From: Pseudomonas fluorescens
Lineage (GTDB): Bacteria > Pseudomonadota > Gammaproteobacteria > Pseudomonadales > Pseudomonadaceae
Assembly (NCBI RefSeq): GCF_019212185.1
Contig: NZ_CP078138.1
Location: forward strand, 5,066,501-5,130,500
Reading direction: 5' to 3'
DNA: 64,000 nucleotides
The number at the start of each line of letters is the position of its first letter. The stretch's first letter is position 1. The notes under the pieces were generated by a model, which was not told the DNA's origin, searched no databases, and saw only the letters and a program-made list of their open reading frames with translations. Both the position numbers and the translations under genes were made by a program. Shown here piece after piece: positions 1-9,108 of the stretch.

Positions 1-77
1 ACGCGAAGAATGTCGAATGGGATGTGAAGCTCGACGCCAAGACCGGCGCCGTCCTGAGCAACGTCCAGGACAAATAA
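1..77 (+). CDS. C-terminal end of a PepSY-like protein (partial)
   Basis: An open frame enters from the left edge and stops at TAA 75-77. The visible residues end in WDVKLDAKTGAVLSNVQDK. A tryptophan followed by a 'DAKTG-VL' turn is typical of the end of PepSY-domain proteins, which are usually small periplasmic proteins. Only about 25 residues are visible, so the family call rests on that pattern alone. A strong terminator follows directly. Confidence 0.5.
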   Translation, partial: AKNVEWDVKLDAKTGAVLSNVQDK

Positions 78-88
78 TCGTCCAAACG

Positions 89-127
89 AAAAAGCCGCAC
101 ACCCTCAGGGCTGTGCGGCTTTTTTCG
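89..127. terminator. Bidirectional intrinsic terminator
   Basis: An inverted repeat AAAGCCGCACA / TGTGCGGCTTT surrounds a short loop, with a T-run on the right and an A-run on the left. It can therefore end both the left-edge gene (+) and the chemoreceptor gene (-) that converges on it. Confidence 0.9.
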
Positions 128-141
128 TTCCCGCCGAGTGC

Positions 142-1767
142 TTATGCACTCAAGCGCGCTGTCACTTCATTGAGCTGACCCGACAAGCCGTGCAGATTGC
201 TGCTCGCCGCCTGCGTGCGCTGCACATTGTCCAGGTTGGTGCTGGCAATACTGGTGATTTCAGTGAGGTTGCGCGAGATGTCTTCGGCGACCGAGGTTTG
301 CTCTTCAGCCGCCGTGGCAATCTGCCGGTTCATGTCGCGAATGGCCTCCACCGACTCGGTGATGCGCTCAAGCATGGCCCCGGCCCGGGTCACTTGCTCA
401 ACACTCTCGTCACTGCGCGACTGACCGCTTTCGATCGCCTGCGCGGCGTCCACCGCGCCGGTTTGCACGCTCTGGATAATCTGATTGATCTCGATGATCG
501 ACGCTGCCGTGCGCTGGGCCAGGCTGCGCACCTCATCGGCAACCACGGCAAAACCGCGCCCGGATTCCCCGGCACGCGCAGCTTCGATGGCGGCGTTGAG
601 TGCCAGCAGGTTGGTTTGCTCGGCAATGCCGCGAATCACCTCCAGCACCTTGCCGATACGCCCGCTATCCGTTTCCAGGCGGCGGATCACCGTCGCGGTG
701 TTGGCGATCTCACCGCGCATCTGGGTGATGGCGTCGATGGTGCTCTGCATCACCTGCTCACCCTGTTGTGCCGACTGGTCGGCATCGTCGGCGGCCCGCG
801 CGGCATCGGCGGCGTGTCGGGCAACTTCCTGGGCGGTGGCGGACATTTCGTTCATCGCCGTAGCCACCTGATCGGTGCGGCTGAACTGTTCGTTGGTGCC
901 GTGGGACATCTGCCCGGCAATCTCATTCAGTTCACCGCTGGCGCTGTCCAGATCAGTGGCGCTACGTTGCAGGCGGGCAAAGGTCTCGGCGAGAAAATCA
1001 CGCAAGGTGTTGGCCGCCAGCGCCAGGCGACCCAGTTCGTCCTGGCGATCGTTGGCCACTCGCGCCGAGAAACGTCCCTGGCTCAACTGCGCGACGTACT
1101 CGATCAGGCGCTGGATTGGCTGCACCAGATGCCGGTTGACCAGCCACAGGCTGAACAGGCCAATCAGCAACCCCGAGATCAACATCACCACAATGCCCAG
1201 CAGCACGGTGCGCTCGGCACTGTTGCTGATCGCAGTTGACTGCTGATTGCCACGCTGGCGCAGTTCGTTGACCAGTTCACTCATCTGCTCGCTGGTGGCG
1301 CGGTCCACACCCTTGACCGCGTTATCACCCGCCGCCGGATCGGCCCCGGCTGCCCGATAGGCCTCCAGCCCCTGCTGATAAGAACTGCCCAGCGCCCGGT
1401 GCGCGTCGCGCAGGCTGTCGATGCGGGCCTTGAGTGCGGGTTCGATGGCCGGCTGACGGCTCAGTTCACCAAGGATGTTCTGTACATCGCCCTGGCGTGC
1501 CTGGAACTGCTGCCAGTATTTGTCCCGGTCGGCCGGCTGCTTGCCGCGCAGCAGGACGTTCTTCCACTCCTGCACCTGAATCTTGAATTGCAGGTTGGCC
1601 TCATCGATCAACTGCGAGGTGTGCAGCGGCCCCTCGATCAACTGTCGGTAACTCTGCACGCCGCTGGAGAGCAGGTAAAAACAGGCCAGGGCGATTAACA
1701 ACATTGCAACCAGGCTGCCACTCAGCAGCGCGAGGATTTGAGCTCTCAGGGACTTTTGCAAAAACAT
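142..1767 (-). CDS. Methyl-accepting chemotaxis protein, four-helix-bundle sensor type
   Basis: This is an inner-membrane chemoreceptor that passes ligand signals to CheA/CheW. The start at 1767 ([10 protein letters not shown]) is preferred over the ATG at 1824 because the transmembrane helix follows immediately. The order is TM1 (about residues 11-33), an all-helical periplasmic domain of about 155 residues, TM2 (about 187-210), HAMP, then the coiled-coil signalling domain. The signalling tip carries the classic [20 protein letters not shown] core. The sensor length and helical character fit a four-helix-bundle (TarH-like) domain. I see no CheR-tethering pentapeptide at the C-terminus. The ligand cannot be read from sequence. 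The gene stands alone and is divergent from zntB. Confidence 0.93.
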   Translation of the reverse strand: MFLQKSLRAQILALLSGSLVAMLLIALACFYLLSSGVQSYRQLIEGPLHTSQLIDEANLQFKIQVQEWKNVLLRGKQPADRDKYWQQFQARQGDVQNILGELSRQPAIEPALKARIDSLRDAHRALGSSYQQGLEAYRAAGADPAAGDNAVKGVDRATSEQMSELVNELRQRGNQQSTAISNSAERTVLLGIVVMLISGLLIGLFSLWLVNRHLVQPIQRLIEYVAQLSQGRFSARVANDRQDELGRLALAANTLRDFLAETFARLQRSATDLDSASGELNEIAGQMSHGTNEQFSRTDQVATAMNEMSATAQEVARHAADAARAADDADQSAQQGEQVMQSTIDAITQMRGEIANTATVIRRLETDSGRIGKVLEVIRGIAEQTNLLALNAAIEAARAGESGRGFAVVADEVRSLAQRTAASIIEINQIIQSVQTGAVDAAQAIESGQSRSDESVEQVTRAGAMLERITESVEAIRDMNRQIATAAEEQTSVAEDISRNLTEITSIASTNLDNVQRTQAASSNLHGLSGQLNEVTARLSA

Positions 1768-2000
1768 CGAGGGATATCTCACGACGGGAATAATGCGGAC
1801 AACCAAGTGGGGACCCGGCTGCACAGACCAGCCTAGGCGTCATCGGCCTCGGCACGCATTTCTTGAGCGGCGCCGACCAGCGGTTTAGAGCGCTTGGCGC
1901 CAGTCGTCAAGCTGTCACAAAACGGTCAAATCGGCTTGCCATGATGCCGCTCGAGCGACGTTGTGATTGACGCAGCGAGCGCGCCCTCCCGCGAGACGCC

Positions 2001-3023
2001 ATGAACTACAGCATCGATCACCGCCACCGCGACGCCGATCTTTTTGGCCTGCTCTATGGCTTCAGTTTTCGCCCCGGTGAACGGGGTCGTGAGATTGAAT
2101 CGGCCGAGGCCCTGCAACGCCTGCAGCAGCCGGCCAGTGAAGACGAATTTCTCTGGCTGCACCTGAATCTCGCCCACGCCGCCTGCGAGCGCTGGATGAA
2201 AGCCCACCTGGCGCTACCCGACGAATTCTTTGAAGCGTTGCACGAAGGCTCGCGCTCAACGCGAATCGAGCACGTCGACTCGGCCTTGCTCGCGGTGGTC
2301 AACGACGTGGTGTTCAACCTCAGCAATCTGCAATCCTCGGACGTCTCGACCCTGTGGGTCTGCGCCCGCAGCCGACTGATCGTCAGCGCCCGCCTGCAAC
2401 CGCTGCACTCGGTGGACAAGCTGCGCTCCTCAGTCAAGGCCGGCGAGTGTTTTCGCTCGCCCCTGGAATTGCTGGTGCACCTGTTGCGCGATCAGGGCGA
2501 AGTGCTGACCCAGATCGTGCGCAAGACCAGCCTCAGCGTCGACCAGGTCGAAGACCAGTTGCTATGCTCCCGGCTTTCGACCAACCGCGCCGAACTGGGC
2601 GCCAACCGCCGCGTGCTGGTGCGCCTGCAACGCCTGCTCGCGCTGGAGCCGGGCTCGCTGCTGCGGCTGCTCAATCGTCCGCCGCAATGGCTGCAGAAAG
2701 AGGACGTCAAGGAGTTGCGCAAATCCACCGAAGAATTCGCCCTGATCATCAACGACCTGACGGCCCTCGGCGAGCGGATCAAACTGTTGCAGGAAGAGAT
2801 CGCCGCCAACCTCAATGAACAGAGCAACCGCACGCTGTTCACCCTGACCGTGGTCACGGTGCTGGCGCTGCCGATCAACATCATCGCCGGCTTCTTCGGG
2901 ATGAACGTCGGCGGCGTGCCGCTCTCGGGCGATCCCGAAGGGTTCTGGATCCTGGTGGCGCTGGTGGCGTCCTTTACCCTGATTGCCGGACGCTGGGCGT
3001 TTCGCAAGCGCGGGGATTACTGA
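2001..3023 (+). CDS. zntB: CorA-family transporter, ZntB type
   Basis: This 340-residue inner-membrane protein has a long cytoplasmic, helix-rich N-terminal domain. Two C-terminal helices (about 278-298 and 312-332) are joined by the signature loop FFGMNVGGVP, with GMN at residues 300-302. The GMNVGG form and the overall length match ZntB (zinc transport) better than magnesium-specific CorA. Family knowledge gives a pentameric channel or transporter; zinc as substrate is inferred. The stop codon TGA abuts the stop codon of the convergent PACE gene, forming TGATCA with no spacer. Confidence 0.87.
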   Translation: MNYSIDHRHRDADLFGLLYGFSFRPGERGREIESAEALQRLQQPASEDEFLWLHLNLAHAACERWMKAHLALPDEFFEALHEGSRSTRIEHVDSALLAVVNDVVFNLSNLQSSDVSTLWVCARSRLIVSARLQPLHSVDKLRSSVKAGECFRSPLELLVHLLRDQGEVLTQIVRKTSLSVDQVEDQLLCSRLSTNRAELGANRRVLVRLQRLLALEPGSLLRLLNRPPQWLQKEDVKELRKSTEEFALIINDLTALGERIKLLQEEIAANLNEQSNRTLFTLTVVTVLALPINIIAGFFGMNVGGVPLSGDPEGFWILVALVASFTLIAGRWAFRKRGDY

Positions 3024-3470
3024 TCAACGACTGCATGCGCGCACGCTTCTGGCCAGCAACATACGCTCGCGCACCACGTCGTAGGCCCAGTGGTAGACAT
3101 AGGTGTACGGCAGGAAGAACAGCAGCACGCCGATGTCGAGAATCAACGCCTGCAACAGGCTGACGTTCAACCACCAGGCAATCAGCGGCACACTGACAGC
3201 CACCAGCCCGCCTTCGAACAGCAACGCGTGAATCACTCGAGTGAAGGCACTGGGCGTCAGCTTCAAGCGCTTGAGCAGGCGATCGAACAGGCCGTTGAAG
3301 AGCACGTTCCAGGCCAGGGCAATCAGGCCGATGGCGATGGTGGCGACGCCCATGTCGACCACCGGCTTGTCCATCAGCCACGCCAGCAGTGGCGTGCACA
3401 GCAGGACGGCGAGCAATTCGAAACCGATGGCTTGGCCAATACGCTCGGTGAGGGATTTTTGCGTGGTCAT
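3024..3470 (-). CDS. PACE-family efflux transporter (AceI-like)
   Basis: This 148-residue protein consists of four predicted transmembrane helices arranged as two tandem bacterial-transmembrane-pair repeats. PACE hallmarks are visible: an early Glu in the first helix (GFELLAV), WNVLFN at the end of repeat one, RVIHALLFEGG opening repeat two, and a closing YTYVYHWAYD. Characterised PACE members export chlorhexidine and other biocides, and their natural substrates may be polyamines. The gene is divergent from a LysR-type regulator, the same arrangement as aceI-aceR, which suggests inducer-dependent control. Confidence 0.88.
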   Translation of the reverse strand: MTTQKSLTERIGQAIGFELLAVLLCTPLLAWLMDKPVVDMGVATIAIGLIALAWNVLFNGLFDRLLKRLKLTPSAFTRVIHALLFEGGLVAVSVPLIAWWLNVSLLQALILDIGVLLFFLPYTYVYHWAYDVVRERMLLARSVRACSR

Positions 3471-3562
3471 GATCCAATGCCTTTACAAGTGAACAGGGTT
3501 GCCATCATCTGCCACGATGCCGATACTTCATAACCAGTAACCATCGATCAAGGCGATAGTTC

Positions 3563-4417
3563 ATGGCCTCACATGAAGTGCTGCTGGCCTTTGTCCAAGC
3601 AGCGACCCAGGGCTCGTTTTCCGCCGCCGCACGCAAGTTGGGCAAGAGTCAGTCGACCATCAGCGCGGCAGTCGCCAGCCTGGAGATCGACCTCAACGTC
3701 ACGCTGTTCGACCGCAGCAGCCGCAAGCCCGGCCTGACCTCGGCCGGGCACGTGCTGCTGCAGCGTGCCGAGGAAATTCTCGCGGCCACCAGCCGCCTGG
3801 AAATGAGTGCGGCGCAGTTGGCGCAGGGGGTGGAGGCGAAGCTGACCATCGCCATGTCCGACACCTACCAATCGGATCGATTTGAAGCGGCCCTGAGCGA
3901 GTTCGAACAGCGCTACCCGGACCTCGAACTGGAATGCCTGATCGCCGAATGCGACGACTTGATCGCCCTGGTGCAAGGCGGTCGCGCCCATATCGGTTTC
4001 GCTGAAATGCAGGAGCATTACCCGCCGGACCTGGATCGCGCGACGGTCGACGAGCACACCGAAATCGCCCTGTTCGTGTCTCCTGCGCACCCCTTGGCCA
4101 CGCTGGCGAAGATCGACCGGCAAGTGCTTCAGCAACATCGCGAATTGCGCCTGGCAACCATCATCAATCCCTATGAAAGCCGTGCGCAGGGTCGGGTCTG
4201 GTCAGCGCCCAGCTACCTGATGTTGCTGGAAATGGCCCAGGGTGGTTTCGGCTGGGCGCCTCTGCCGCGTTGGCTGGTCGCGCGTTTTGGCCCAGGCACA
4301 TTGCAGGAACTCAAGGTCCGTGGTTGGCCAAAGCCGGTGGCGGTGGACGCGCTCTGGTCACGTTTGAATCCGCCGGGACCGGCGGGCAGTTGGATGCTGG
4401 CGAAGATGCTCGAATGA
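3563..4417 (+). CDS. LysR-family transcriptional regulator
   Basis: This 284-residue protein has an N-terminal winged helix-turn-helix (about residues 3-62, with SFSAAARKLGKSQSTISAAV) followed by a LysR substrate-binding fold. It is a little shorter than the usual ~300 residues. It lies head-to-head with the PACE efflux gene across about 90 bp. In the family this layout usually means the regulator activates its divergent neighbour in response to the pump substrate. That functional link is inference from context. Confidence 0.9.
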   Translation: MASHEVLLAFVQAATQGSFSAAARKLGKSQSTISAAVASLEIDLNVTLFDRSSRKPGLTSAGHVLLQRAEEILAATSRLEMSAAQLAQGVEAKLTIAMSDTYQSDRFEAALSEFEQRYPDLELECLIAECDDLIALVQGGRAHIGFAEMQEHYPPDLDRATVDEHTEIALFVSPAHPLATLAKIDRQVLQQHRELRLATIINPYESRAQGRVWSAPSYLMLLEMAQGGFGWAPLPRWLVARFGPGTLQELKVRGWPKPVAVDALWSRLNPPGPAGSWMLAKMLE

Positions 4418-4449
4418 CCTCAGGTGGCAAAAACCCAGCCTGAGGGGTG

Positions 4450-5685
4450 TCAGCCCAGTTCGTGCAGGCGCTGCTCGATAAAGTGTTGCTCGGGGACTTG
4501 CCGGGTCAGCTCCAGAGCCCGGCGATAGGCAGCCCGCGCCTCGTCCATGCGCCCCAGTTGGCGACAGAACTCACCCCGCGCCGAATGCGCCAGGTGATAG
4601 TCGAGCAACTCACCGCGTGCAAGGATCTGCTCGACCAACTGCAATCCGGCCAAGGGGCCATCACGCCGCGAAATGGCCGCTGCGCGATTGAGCTCAATCA
4701 CCGGCGACGGCAACGCCTGCAGCAGGACATCGTACAAGCCGACGATCTGCGCCCAGTCGGTGTCGGCGGCGCTCGGTGCTTCGGCATGCACCGCCGAAAT
4801 CGCCGCCTGCAGACAATAAGGTCCGATATCGCGCAGGCTCAAGGCGCGCTCGATCAAGGCGCAGCCTTCGGCAATCATGGCCGCGCTCCACAGCGAACGG
4901 TCCTGCTCATCCAACAGGATCAGTTCGCCAGTGGGCGAAGTGCGCGCCGGACGTCGCGACTCGTTGAGCAGCATCAACGCCAGCAGCCCCATGACCTCGG
5001 CCTCTGGCAGCAATTCCATGAGCAGGCGACCAAGGCGGATCGCTTCGCGGGTCAGGTCCTCGCGGGTCAGCTCAGTGCCGACGGACGCTGAATAACCTTC
5101 GTTGAACACCAGGTAAATCACCCGCAACACGCTATCAAGGCGCTCAGGCAATTCAGCCAGGGACGGCACCTGGTAGGGAATTTTCGCGTCGCGAATCTTC
5201 GCTTTGGCGCGCACGATGCGCTGGGCAATGGTGGCCGGTGTGGCGAGAAAGGCCCGGGCGATTTCCTCGGTGGTCAGGTCGCAGACTTCACGCAAAGTCA
5301 GCGGCACTTGCGCATCGGCGGCGAGTGCCGGGTGACAACAGGTGAAGATCAACCGCAGACGATCGTCTTGCACGTCCTCGACACTCCACTCGGCCTCTTC
5401 CAATGCTTCAAGTTGCGCCACCAGTTGTGCCTGGGACGCAGCGAACCGCGCGCGCCGACGCAGGCCGTCAATGGCCTTGAAGCGCCCGGTGGAAACCAGC
5501 CAGGCCCGGGGATTATCCGGCACACCGTCGCGCTGCCAACGCTCGACCGCGACGAAGAAGGCTTCATGCAGGGCCTCTTCGGCCAGATCGAAATCGCCGA
5601 GCAAACGAATCAAGGTCGCCAGGATCCGCCGCGACTCGTTACGGTAGACCGACTCGACCAGGGCCTTGACCTCCTCGCCAGGCAT
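4450..5685 (-). CDS. ECF42-type RNA polymerase sigma factor with C-terminal TPR-like extension
   Basis: This 411-residue protein starts with sigma region 2 (RILATLIRLLGDFDLAEEALHE form) and region 4 (the HTH near LTTEEIARAF). It then carries a long helical C-terminal extension of about 200 residues, which ordinary ECF sigmas lack. That extension and the neighbouring YCII/DGPF gene are the hallmarks of the ECF42 group. No anti-sigma factor gene is present; in this group the C-terminal domain is thought to control activity. The start codon overlaps the stop of the AHSA1 gene as TGATG, so the two are translationally coupled. The gene is last in a four-gene operon. Confidence 0.88.
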   Translation of the reverse strand: MPGEEVKALVESVYRNESRRILATLIRLLGDFDLAEEALHEAFFVAVERWQRDGVPDNPRAWLVSTGRFKAIDGLRRRARFAASQAQLVAQLEALEEAEWSVEDVQDDRLRLIFTCCHPALAADAQVPLTLREVCDLTTEEIARAFLATPATIAQRIVRAKAKIRDAKIPYQVPSLAELPERLDSVLRVIYLVFNEGYSASVGTELTREDLTREAIRLGRLLMELLPEAEVMGLLALMLLNESRRPARTSPTGELILLDEQDRSLWSAAMIAEGCALIERALSLRDIGPYCLQAAISAVHAEAPSAADTDWAQIVGLYDVLLQALPSPVIELNRAAAISRRDGPLAGLQLVEQILARGELLDYHLAHSARGEFCRQLGRMDEARAAYRRALELTRQVPEQHFIEQRLHELG

Positions 5686-6176
5686 CAGTCAGGCATGTCC
5701 GTGGTGACCAGCGTCACCAGCCGATCCAGACTCTGTCCCCAGCCATCATGAAAGCCCATGGCCTCGTGTGCCTGCCGATCCTCCTGGTTCCAATGCATGG
5801 CGCGGGCGGTGTACAGCGTTTTTCCGTCGACCTCATCGAAGGTCACTTCAGCCGTCATGAAAGGCTTGCCGGAGGGAATCCAGCCCGGCTTGAACGCATC
5901 GGTGAACACCAGCCGCTGCGGAGCCTGGATCTCCAGGAACACGCCGCTGGTGGGATACTCGCTGCCATCCGGAGCGCGCATCAGCGTACGAAACTGGCCG
6001 CCGACCCACAGGTCCATTTCGCATTCGGGGGTGGTCATGCCGTGGGGCCCCCACCACTGAGCGAGCAACTTTGGCTCGGTCCAGGCGCGGAACACTTTGT
6101 TGCGTGGCGCATCAATCAGCCGACTGATGACCAGTTGGTGGTCAGCCGGCTGCGGGCCGGCGTTGGAAATGCTCAT
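5685..6176 (-). CDS. SRPBCC / AHSA1-family protein
   Basis: This 163-residue protein carries the START-like fold seen in activator of Hsp90 ATPase homologues. The opening VISRLIDAPRNKVFRAWTEP and the central LAQWWGPHGMTTP are typical, and the C-terminal helix ends in MGFHDGWGQSLDRLVTLV. These domains bind hydrophobic ligands; the ligand here is unknown. It sits between the YCII-like gene and the ECF42 sigma gene and overlaps the latter by 1 nt. It is probably part of the sigma factor's own regulon rather than a true Hsp90 cofactor. Confidence 0.88.
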   Translation of the reverse strand: MSISNAGPQPADHQLVISRLIDAPRNKVFRAWTEPKLLAQWWGPHGMTTPECEMDLWVGGQFRTLMRAPDGSEYPTSGVFLEIQAPQRLVFTDAFKPGWIPSGKPFMTAEVTFDEVDGKTLYTARAMHWNQEDRQAHEAMGFHDGWGQSLDRLVTLVTTDMPD

Positions 6177-6203
6177 GAATAAACTCCTGTCTTATGCTTG
6201 TTA

Positions 6204-6548
6204 TCAGAGATTCAGTTCACGGATGGGACGGACTTCGACACTGCCGACCCGGGCGGCCGGAATCTTCCCGGCGACCTGGATGGCTTCGTTCAGATCCTTG
6301 GCCTCGATCAGGTAGAACCCGGCCAATTGCTCCTTGGTTTCGGCAAACGGGCCGTCAGTGATCGACAGCTTGCCGCCGCGCATGCGCACCGTGGTGGCGG
6401 TCTGCACCGGCTGCAAGGCCTCGGCGGCGAGCATCCGGCCACTGCCCTGTACCGATTCGGCGTAGGCCATGCATTCGGCGTCCTCAGGGCTGTCGGGCGA
6501 GCTGTGCAACAGGTGTTCGTCGCTGTAGACCAGGCATAGGTATTTCAT
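6204..6548 (-). CDS. YCII-related (DGPF-domain) protein
   Basis: This 114-residue protein begins MKYLCLVYSDE and carries the ITDGPFAETKEQLAGFYLIEA segment that gives the DGPF family its name. The start at 6548 is favoured by the GGGAGA ribosome site just upstream. Members are small ferredoxin-like-fold proteins related to muconolactone isomerase-like enzymes, with no established reaction for this subgroup. They are the conserved genomic partner of ECF42 sigma factors, which matches the downstream gene. Confidence 0.9.
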   Translation of the reverse strand: MKYLCLVYSDEHLLHSSPDSPEDAECMAYAESVQGSGRMLAAEALQPVQTATTVRMRGGKLSITDGPFAETKEQLAGFYLIEAKDLNEAIQVAGKIPAARVGSVEVRPIRELNL

Positions 6549-6615
6549 AAGGCTCTCCCACTGCGGGCTGATCAACTATGGCTGCAGAATGCAGGTTTGG
6601 CGAAAAACCCGACGA

Positions 6616-7050
6616 TTAGGGCTCAAGCTCGAACAACGCCGCGCCGCTGACCATGTCGAAGGGGGCCGACCAGTGCTCGTGGACAATCCGCCATTGCCCG
6701 GCGATGCGTTGATAACCGGCGCTGGCACGCATCCAGCAGCCTTTGGTTTCGCCCTTGTCGTCGGTGCCACCGCAGTGCACCAGCCAGTGGGCGAACGCCA
6801 AATCCTGGCTTTGGGTCACCTGAAGTTCGGCGAACTCGAACAGGTGCGGACCGGGGCAATACGTCATGCATTCTTCCCAGTGCGCGCGGTAGGCGGCCTT
6901 GCCCTTGAATTGCAGAGCCTTGACCGCATCGAACGAGACGATGTTGTCGGCATACAGGCCCATTAAGGTGTCGATGTCCTTGGCCACCACCGCTTTGCGG
7001 TAGTGCTCGATCAGGGTGTGGACTTCAGTGTTTTCCATCGGTGCGTTCAT
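6616..7050 (-). CDS. SnoaL-like / nuclear transport factor 2-fold protein
   Basis: This 144-residue protein starts MNAPMENTEVHTLIEHYRKAVVAKDIDTLMGLYAD form and ends with a repeat of strands that includes GQWRIVHEHWSAPF. That pattern is typical of SnoaL-like polyketide cyclase or ketosteroid-isomerase-like proteins. The ATG at 7050 is preferred to the adjacent GTG at 7053 because AGGAG lies at better spacing. It is the first gene of the cassette SnoaL-YCII-AHSA1-ECF42. The substrate is unknown. Confidence 0.87.
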   Translation of the reverse strand: MNAPMENTEVHTLIEHYRKAVVAKDIDTLMGLYADNIVSFDAVKALQFKGKAAYRAHWEECMTYCPGPHLFEFAELQVTQSQDLAFAHWLVHCGGTDDKGETKGCWMRASAGYQRIAGQWRIVHEHWSAPFDMVSGAALFELEP

Positions 7051-7176
7051 CACGGCTCTCCTGCTGTTTTATCGGAAGACACCCTTAGTCGACTGACACA
7101 CAGCGCATTCGACAGCGTGAAGAAAAAAATCTGTCCGACTGCAAACGGGATAAAATCCGAGCCTTGATTTCGCCGG

Positions 7177-7677
7177 ATGACGGACACCTCAGTGGCTACT
7201 CAACTCGTTCCTTATGCGCGGCTTTCGGCGCTACAACGCCAACAGGTGGAAGCTATCGAGGTTCACCCCGCGCAAAAGCTGTTCAGCGGCGATATCCATG
7301 GCGCCCTGCATTCCTTGGGCGCGGCGGCTGGCGATGCGATCCAGGGTTTTGCGCTGATCGCCGACGACATTCCCGTGGCCTTCCTGCTGCTCAAGCGCCC
7401 GCCCTTCCTGCCAACCTGGGCCCACGAGGACACCGCCTCCCTGCACGCACTGCAAGTCGACCGACGTTGCCAGGGCCAGGGTTATGGCAAAGCCTGCCTG
7501 CAAGCCCTGCCGGACGCTGCGCGCCGAGCCTGGCCGCAGATCAAGGGCCTTGAATTGTCGGTGGATACTGACAACGAAGCGGCGTTGGCGCTGTACCGGC
7601 AACAGGGCTGGGTCGACAGCGGCGACGCCTTCAAGGGCCGTATCGGCTACGAACGGCGCATGGCCCTGGCGTTCTGA
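7177..7677 (+). CDS. GNAT-family N-acetyltransferase
   Basis: This 166-residue protein has a single GNAT fold. The acetyl-CoA binding motif is visible as LQVDRRCQGQGYGKACL (motif A, Q/R-x-x-G-x-G form), followed by the conserved ALALYRQQGW near the C-terminus. The acceptor substrate cannot be predicted. It is divergent from the ECF42 cassette and convergent with a second GNAT gene. Confidence 0.88.
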   Translation: MTDTSVATQLVPYARLSALQRQQVEAIEVHPAQKLFSGDIHGALHSLGAAAGDAIQGFALIADDIPVAFLLLKRPPFLPTWAHEDTASLHALQVDRRCQGQGYGKACLQALPDAARRAWPQIKGLELSVDTDNEAALALYRQQGWVDSGDAFKGRIGYERRMALAF

Positions 7678-7683
7678 AAAGAC

Positions 7684-8181
7684 CTACAGATCCAGCGCCA
7701 TTTCATGCCAAGCCAGGCCGCCGTGGTCTGACTCGGAGGCTTTGAGGTAGGCAAAGCCAAAACCTGCATACAGGCGGATGTGCTGCTCGCGGCACATCAG
7801 GTTGATGCGGATCTTGCCCAGCTCGCGCATGCGTGTGATGAACTCGCCCATCAACACTTTCGCCAGACCCAGGCCCTGGTAGTCCGGGTGCACCACTACC
7901 GACATGATCACCACCTGCGGGCCGTCCGGGTCGTGGCCGATCATCTCCTTGAAGGCTTCATCGGCCATTTCCACCTGATACGCGGCACCCGAATTGATAA
8001 ACCCGGCAACCACGCCATTGATTTCAGCAACGATAAAGCCCTCGGGCCAGGTCTCGATACGGATGGCGATTTTCTCGCGGGTGGCCGCTTCGTCGCCCTC
8101 GTAGGCCTCGGTTTCGATGGCAAAACAACGGTCGAGGTCAGCGGCGGTAACCTGACGAATGACAGGCTTGGAAGCGTTCAT
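7684..8181 (-). CDS. GNAT-family N-acetyltransferase
   Basis: This 165-residue GNAT protein contains VVHPDYQGLGLAKVLMGEF as the acetyl-CoA pyrophosphate loop. The C-terminal CREQHIRLYAGFGF is the usual closing motif. The start MNASKPVIRQ at 8181 is chosen over the upstream ATG at 8220, which would add a non-conserved leader. It converges with the neighbouring GNAT gene, leaving only 6 nt between them. The substrate is not known. Confidence 0.88.
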   Translation of the reverse strand: MNASKPVIRQVTAADLDRCFAIETEAYEGDEAATREKIAIRIETWPEGFIVAEINGVVAGFINSGAAYQVEMADEAFKEMIGHDPDGPQVVIMSVVVHPDYQGLGLAKVLMGEFITRMRELGKIRINLMCREQHIRLYAGFGFAYLKASESDHGGLAWHEMALDL

Positions 8182-8271
8182 GGCGAAAGTCCGGACAAGA
8201 AAAAACGGGGTTTGGATCATAATCGATCCAGCCCCCCGCCGGGGGCTGTGGCGTTCGAATGCTGTCGCCCG

Positions 8272-8934
8272 TCAAAGCCCCGGAAGACTGACCGGCGCGG
8301 CCGCTCCGACAAACTCGTTGTAGCCGGATAGGATCACGTAAACCGCGAAATAACAGAAGATCGCTGCAGATGCCATATAGGAATAGCGCAGCAATTTGTC
8401 CCCCAGCAGCTTGCCGCCCTGGGTCGCCGCCAGGCACAGGCCGGCACTCCACAGCAAGCCGGCGCAGAAGAACCCGGCCAGGAACAAACCGGCACTGGCC
8501 GGGCCGCCGCCACCGGAGCGGGCAATCAGGGTGCCGCCTACCGCGGCAAACCAGAGAATCGCGCTGGGCGAGGACATTGCCAGGAACACCCCGCGCAAGA
8601 ACTCGCGGCGATGGGAGCCGCCGCCAGCCTCACCTGCCGGCGCCAGCACCGCGCTGTGGTGGATCGCCGAGTAAATCATCTTCGCCGCGAAGTACAGCAA
8701 CAACACTGATCCACCGATCCACAGCACCCAGCGCACCGCCGAATACTGCAGCAACACGGTCATTCCGGCCAACGCCAGCACCGCGTAGATCAGATCGCCG
8801 AAGCAGGTCCCCAGACCAAGGGCAAAACCCTGTAGATACCCGCGCTGCATGGCCAGGGTAATCATTGCAATGTTGGCCACGCCGATGTCCAGGCACAGCG
8901 AGAGGCTCAGCAGAAAGCCGCTGGAAAACTCCAT
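8272..8934 (-). CDS. LysE-family amino-acid exporter
   Basis: This 220-residue inner-membrane protein has about six hydrophobic helices. It shows the family's N-terminal pattern (SLSLCLDIGVANIAMITLAM, then GFALGLGTCFGDLIYAVLAL) and the mid-protein FLRGVFLAMSSPSAILWFAA. LysE/RhtB proteins export amino acids or related small metabolites; the exact substrate is unresolved. A hairpin (about 8228-8248) lies downstream of it but lacks a T-run. Confidence 0.88.
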   Translation of the reverse strand: MEFSSGFLLSLSLCLDIGVANIAMITLAMQRGYLQGFALGLGTCFGDLIYAVLALAGMTVLLQYSAVRWVLWIGGSVLLLYFAAKMIYSAIHHSAVLAPAGEAGGGSHRREFLRGVFLAMSSPSAILWFAAVGGTLIARSGGGGPASAGLFLAGFFCAGLLWSAGLCLAATQGGKLLGDKLLRYSYMASAAIFCYFAVYVILSGYNEFVGAAAPVSLPGL

Positions 8935-9108
8935 GGTTCATTCCGTTCAAAAGTCAGTAGGTCACGTGCAAGCCGAACAGTGTCGTCGAAAATAGTTGCT
9001 TGTGGCCACTAGACAATCGCACGCCGCCGCCCTTATCGTGCGCCCAGACCACCGCAGTGGTCAGCGTCGCTCGGACGGTTCCGGGCGCTAACGTATCCTG
9101 AGGCAACA

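Noticed and set aside
8228..8248. CAGCCCCC/GGGGGCTG hairpin between lysE and the GNAT gene
   Set aside because: No T-run follows on either strand, so I did not list it as a terminator. It may still slow transcription.
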